From: Streptomyces sp. NBC_01210
Lineage (GTDB): Bacteria > Actinomycetota > Actinomycetes > Streptomycetales > Streptomycetaceae
Assembly: GCF_036010325.1 (NCBI RefSeq)
Contig: NZ_CP108549.1
Coordinates: 7,688,001-7,752,000, forward strand
Direction: 5' to 3'
Length of the DNA: 64,000 nucleotides
A program made the position numbers and the translations under genes. The notes under the pieces are model-generated. The model was not told where the DNA came from, ran no database searches, and saw only the letters and a program-made list of their open reading frames with translations. Shown piece by piece: positions 62,429-64,000 of the stretch. Position 1 is the first letter of the stretch; each line of letters starts with the position of its first letter.

Positions 62429-64000
62429 GCGCGCGGGGCGGAGCACAGCAGGAATTCCGGGCGCTGCACTCGGCGGGCCGGCTCGTCGACGCGTATGCCC
62501 GGATCCCCGAGCTGCTCGCCCGGCTCGACGACGGTGAACTCGACCTCGCGGGACGGCTGCTCGCCCGACTGGACCCCTCGGACGTGCTCGCGGCCCACCC
62601 CGGCACCCCGTCGGTACGGATCGCGGTGACCGGTCGCTCCACCACGGCCGGGCTCGTCCCCGCGCTCACCGCCCAGCTGGCCCGGCACGGTCTGCTGCTG
62701 ATCCCGTACGCGGGCGGCAGCGGCGGCTATGTCCAGGACCTGGCCGACCCGGCCTCCGGACTGTACGCACACGAGCCGGACCTCACCCTGTGCGTACTGG
62801 ACCCGCTCACCGTCTGGGACCGGGTGCGGCCGCCCTGGCAGCCGTACGACACGGCCCTCGAGGCCGAGCGGCAGCGGCTGCTGCTGGCCGAACTCGGCGG
62901 CGCCCACGCGGCACACGCTCCGGCCGGCGCGACCTTGGTACTGAACACCGTGCCGCTGCTGCGGCGCTTCACCCATCAGCTCACCGGACTCGCGCAGCGC
63001 GCCGAACTGGGAGCCATCTGGCGCGAGTTCAATGCCGACCTGCTGCGGATGACCGACCCGGCGGCGGGTGTGGCCGTACTCGACCTGGAACCGCTGACCG
63101 CTGCCGGAGTGCGCGCCGACGATCCGCGCCTGGGCGCGTACGCCGACGCGCACTGCACCGCCGAGCTGCTCGCCGGGTACGCCCGCGAGGCCGCGCACCT
63201 CGCCCGGGCGCAGCGCGGCGACGCCAAGAAGTGCCTGGTGCTCGACCTCGACGGCACGCTGTGGGACGGGATACTCGCCGAGGACGGCCCCGAGAAGGTA
63301 CGGGCCGCGGACTCGCTGCGCGCGGGAGCGTTCGCCGGCTTCAGACGTACCGTCGAACAGCTCGCCTCCCAGGGCGTACTGCTCGCCGTGTGCAGCAAAA
63401 ACGATCCGGTACCGGTGGCCCGCGCCCTGGCGGCCCACCCCGACTGGCCGCTGAGCACCGACGACTTCGTCAGCATCGTCGCCGACTGGGGCTCCAAGGC
63501 CGAAGGCGTCCGCAGGATCGCGTCGGACCTGGGCATCTCGCCGTCCGCCGTGGTCTTCGCCGACGACAGCCACTTCGAGCGGGAGGTCGTATGGGCGGGA
63601 GTGCCCGGCGCTGCCGTCGTGCCCCTGGACGGCGAGCCCGCCCACCACACCGATCGCCTGCTGGCCGACGCCTGGTTCGACGTACCCTCGGTCACCGAGG
63701 AGGACCGCGACCGGGCCGCCCGCTACCGGGAACGCGAACAGCGCGAGCGCCGGCGGGCCGCGTCGAAGGACTACGAGAGCTTCCTGAAGAACCTGGACAT
63801 CGAGGTCGACGCCGGCCCCGCCGCCAGCCATGAGACCGCAAGAATCGCCCAGTTGAGCCTGCGGACCAACCGCTTCAACCTCACCGGGGAACGGCTGACC
63901 GGCGCACAGATCAAGCGCATCGCGGAGGACCCGGACGCGCTCGTGCTCGCGGTACGGGCCATCGACCGCTTCGGCGTCGACGGAGTGGTCGGCGCGGTGT
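62425..64000 (+). CDS. FkbH-like HAD protein (glyceryl-ACP synthase), 3' end outside window
   Basis: At least 525 residues are visible. A N-terminal SGNH/GNAT-like region of about 260 residues precedes the HAD phosphatase domain with LVLDLDGTLWDGILAEDGP, LLAVCSKNDPVPV and VVFADDSHFEREVV. FkbH proteins take 1,3-bisphosphoglycerate, dephosphorylate it and load D-glyceryl on an ACP. That unit feeds hydroxy/methoxymalonyl or tetronate synthesis. Next to a KAS III-like enzyme and no O-methyltransferase in view, tetronate is favoured. It overlaps the KAS III stop (ATGA). Confidence 0.93.
   Translation, partial: MSARGGAQQEFRALHSAGRLVDAYARIPELLARLDDGELDLAGRLLARLDPSDVLAAHPGTPSVRIAVTGRSTTAGLVPALTAQLARHGLLLIPYAGGSGGYVQDLADPASGLYAHEPDLTLCVLDPLTVWDRVRPPWQPYDTALEAERQRLLLAELGGAHAAHAPAGATLVLNTVPLLRRFTHQLTGLAQRAELGAIWREFNADLLRMTDPAAGVAVLDLEPLTAAGVRADDPRLGAYADAHCTAELLAGYAREAAHLARAQRGDAKKCLVLDLDGTLWDGILAEDGPEKVRAADSLRAGAFAGFRRTVEQLASQGVLLAVCSKNDPVPVARALAAHPDWPLSTDDFVSIVADWGSKAEGVRRIASDLGISPSAVVFADDSHFEREVVWAGVPGAAVVPLDGEPAHHTDRLLADAWFDVPSVTEEDRDRAARYREREQRERRRAASKDYESFLKNLDIEVDAGPAASHETARIAQLSLRTNRFNLTGERLTGAQIKRIAEDPDALVLAVRAIDRFGVDGVVGAV

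Overview
The window is high-GC DNA with Streptomyces features: GTG starts, ATGA/GTGA start-stop overlaps, a TTA codon in a probable leader ORF, a mycothiol-dependent-type enzyme, a PF04672-type methyltransferase and an NHLM peptide exporter. It reads as accessory chromosome, with several specialised-metabolism loci separated by housekeeping and regulatory genes. No rRNA, convincing tRNA, CRISPR array or intact insertion sequence was found. Both ends cut through gene clusters.

Layout. (1) 1-5190, minus strand: ATP-grasp ligase, MurA-type enolpyruvyl transferase, B12-domain radical SAM enzyme and a PLP aminotransferase cut by the left edge. This set matches the core of nikkomycin/polyoxin-type high-carbon-sugar nucleoside pathways. 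(2) 5816-10987: a large uncharacterised protein, two gene remnants, a peroxiredoxin and a long-chain acyl-CoA synthetase. (3) 11091-18660: a CDP-alcohol phosphotransferase, dehydrogenase, degenerate 6-pyruvoyltetrahydropterin synthase homologue, glycosyltransferase, methyltransferase, multi-pass membrane protein, RibD-type reductase, creatininase-family amidase and a GTP cyclohydrolase II with the key Tyr replaced by Met. This looks like an alternative GTP-derived pathway ending in a glycosylated, possibly membrane-linked product. (4) 18676-20550: YrdC/Sua5, CsbD and PRC-barrel proteins, repeats and hairpins. (5) 20864-27288: an NHLM export operon with a cysteine-free double-glycine precursor and no modification enzyme.

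(6) 27887-33344: a secreted GH5 endoglycoceramidase-like enzyme, an AGPS-like flavin oxidase, a divergent TetR gene with paired palindromic operators, a 161-bp copy of the GH5 gene tail, and a mycothiol-dependent-type protein. (7) 33355-40164: N-formylglutamate amidohydrolase, two methyltransferases, a LysR/cysteine dioxygenase/YeiH sulfur cassette, a TrmO-like protein and a PNPOx-like protein. (8) 40372-44511: xylose module xylB/xylA with a ROK repressor. (9) 44546-52222: an XRE/ImmA/MAB_1171c/FAD-monooxygenase operon, an MmyB-type regulator, a decayed exported peptidase and a GH15 hydrolase. (10) 52315-64000: a tightly coupled biosynthetic operon (TTA-containing leader ORF, fatty acyl-AMP ligase, two long acyl-CoA dehydrogenases, ACP, KS-AT-ACP synthase, KAS III-like enzyme, FkbH). 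It fits loading, desaturating and extending a fatty acid and joining it to a glyceryl unit, as in acyl-tetronates.
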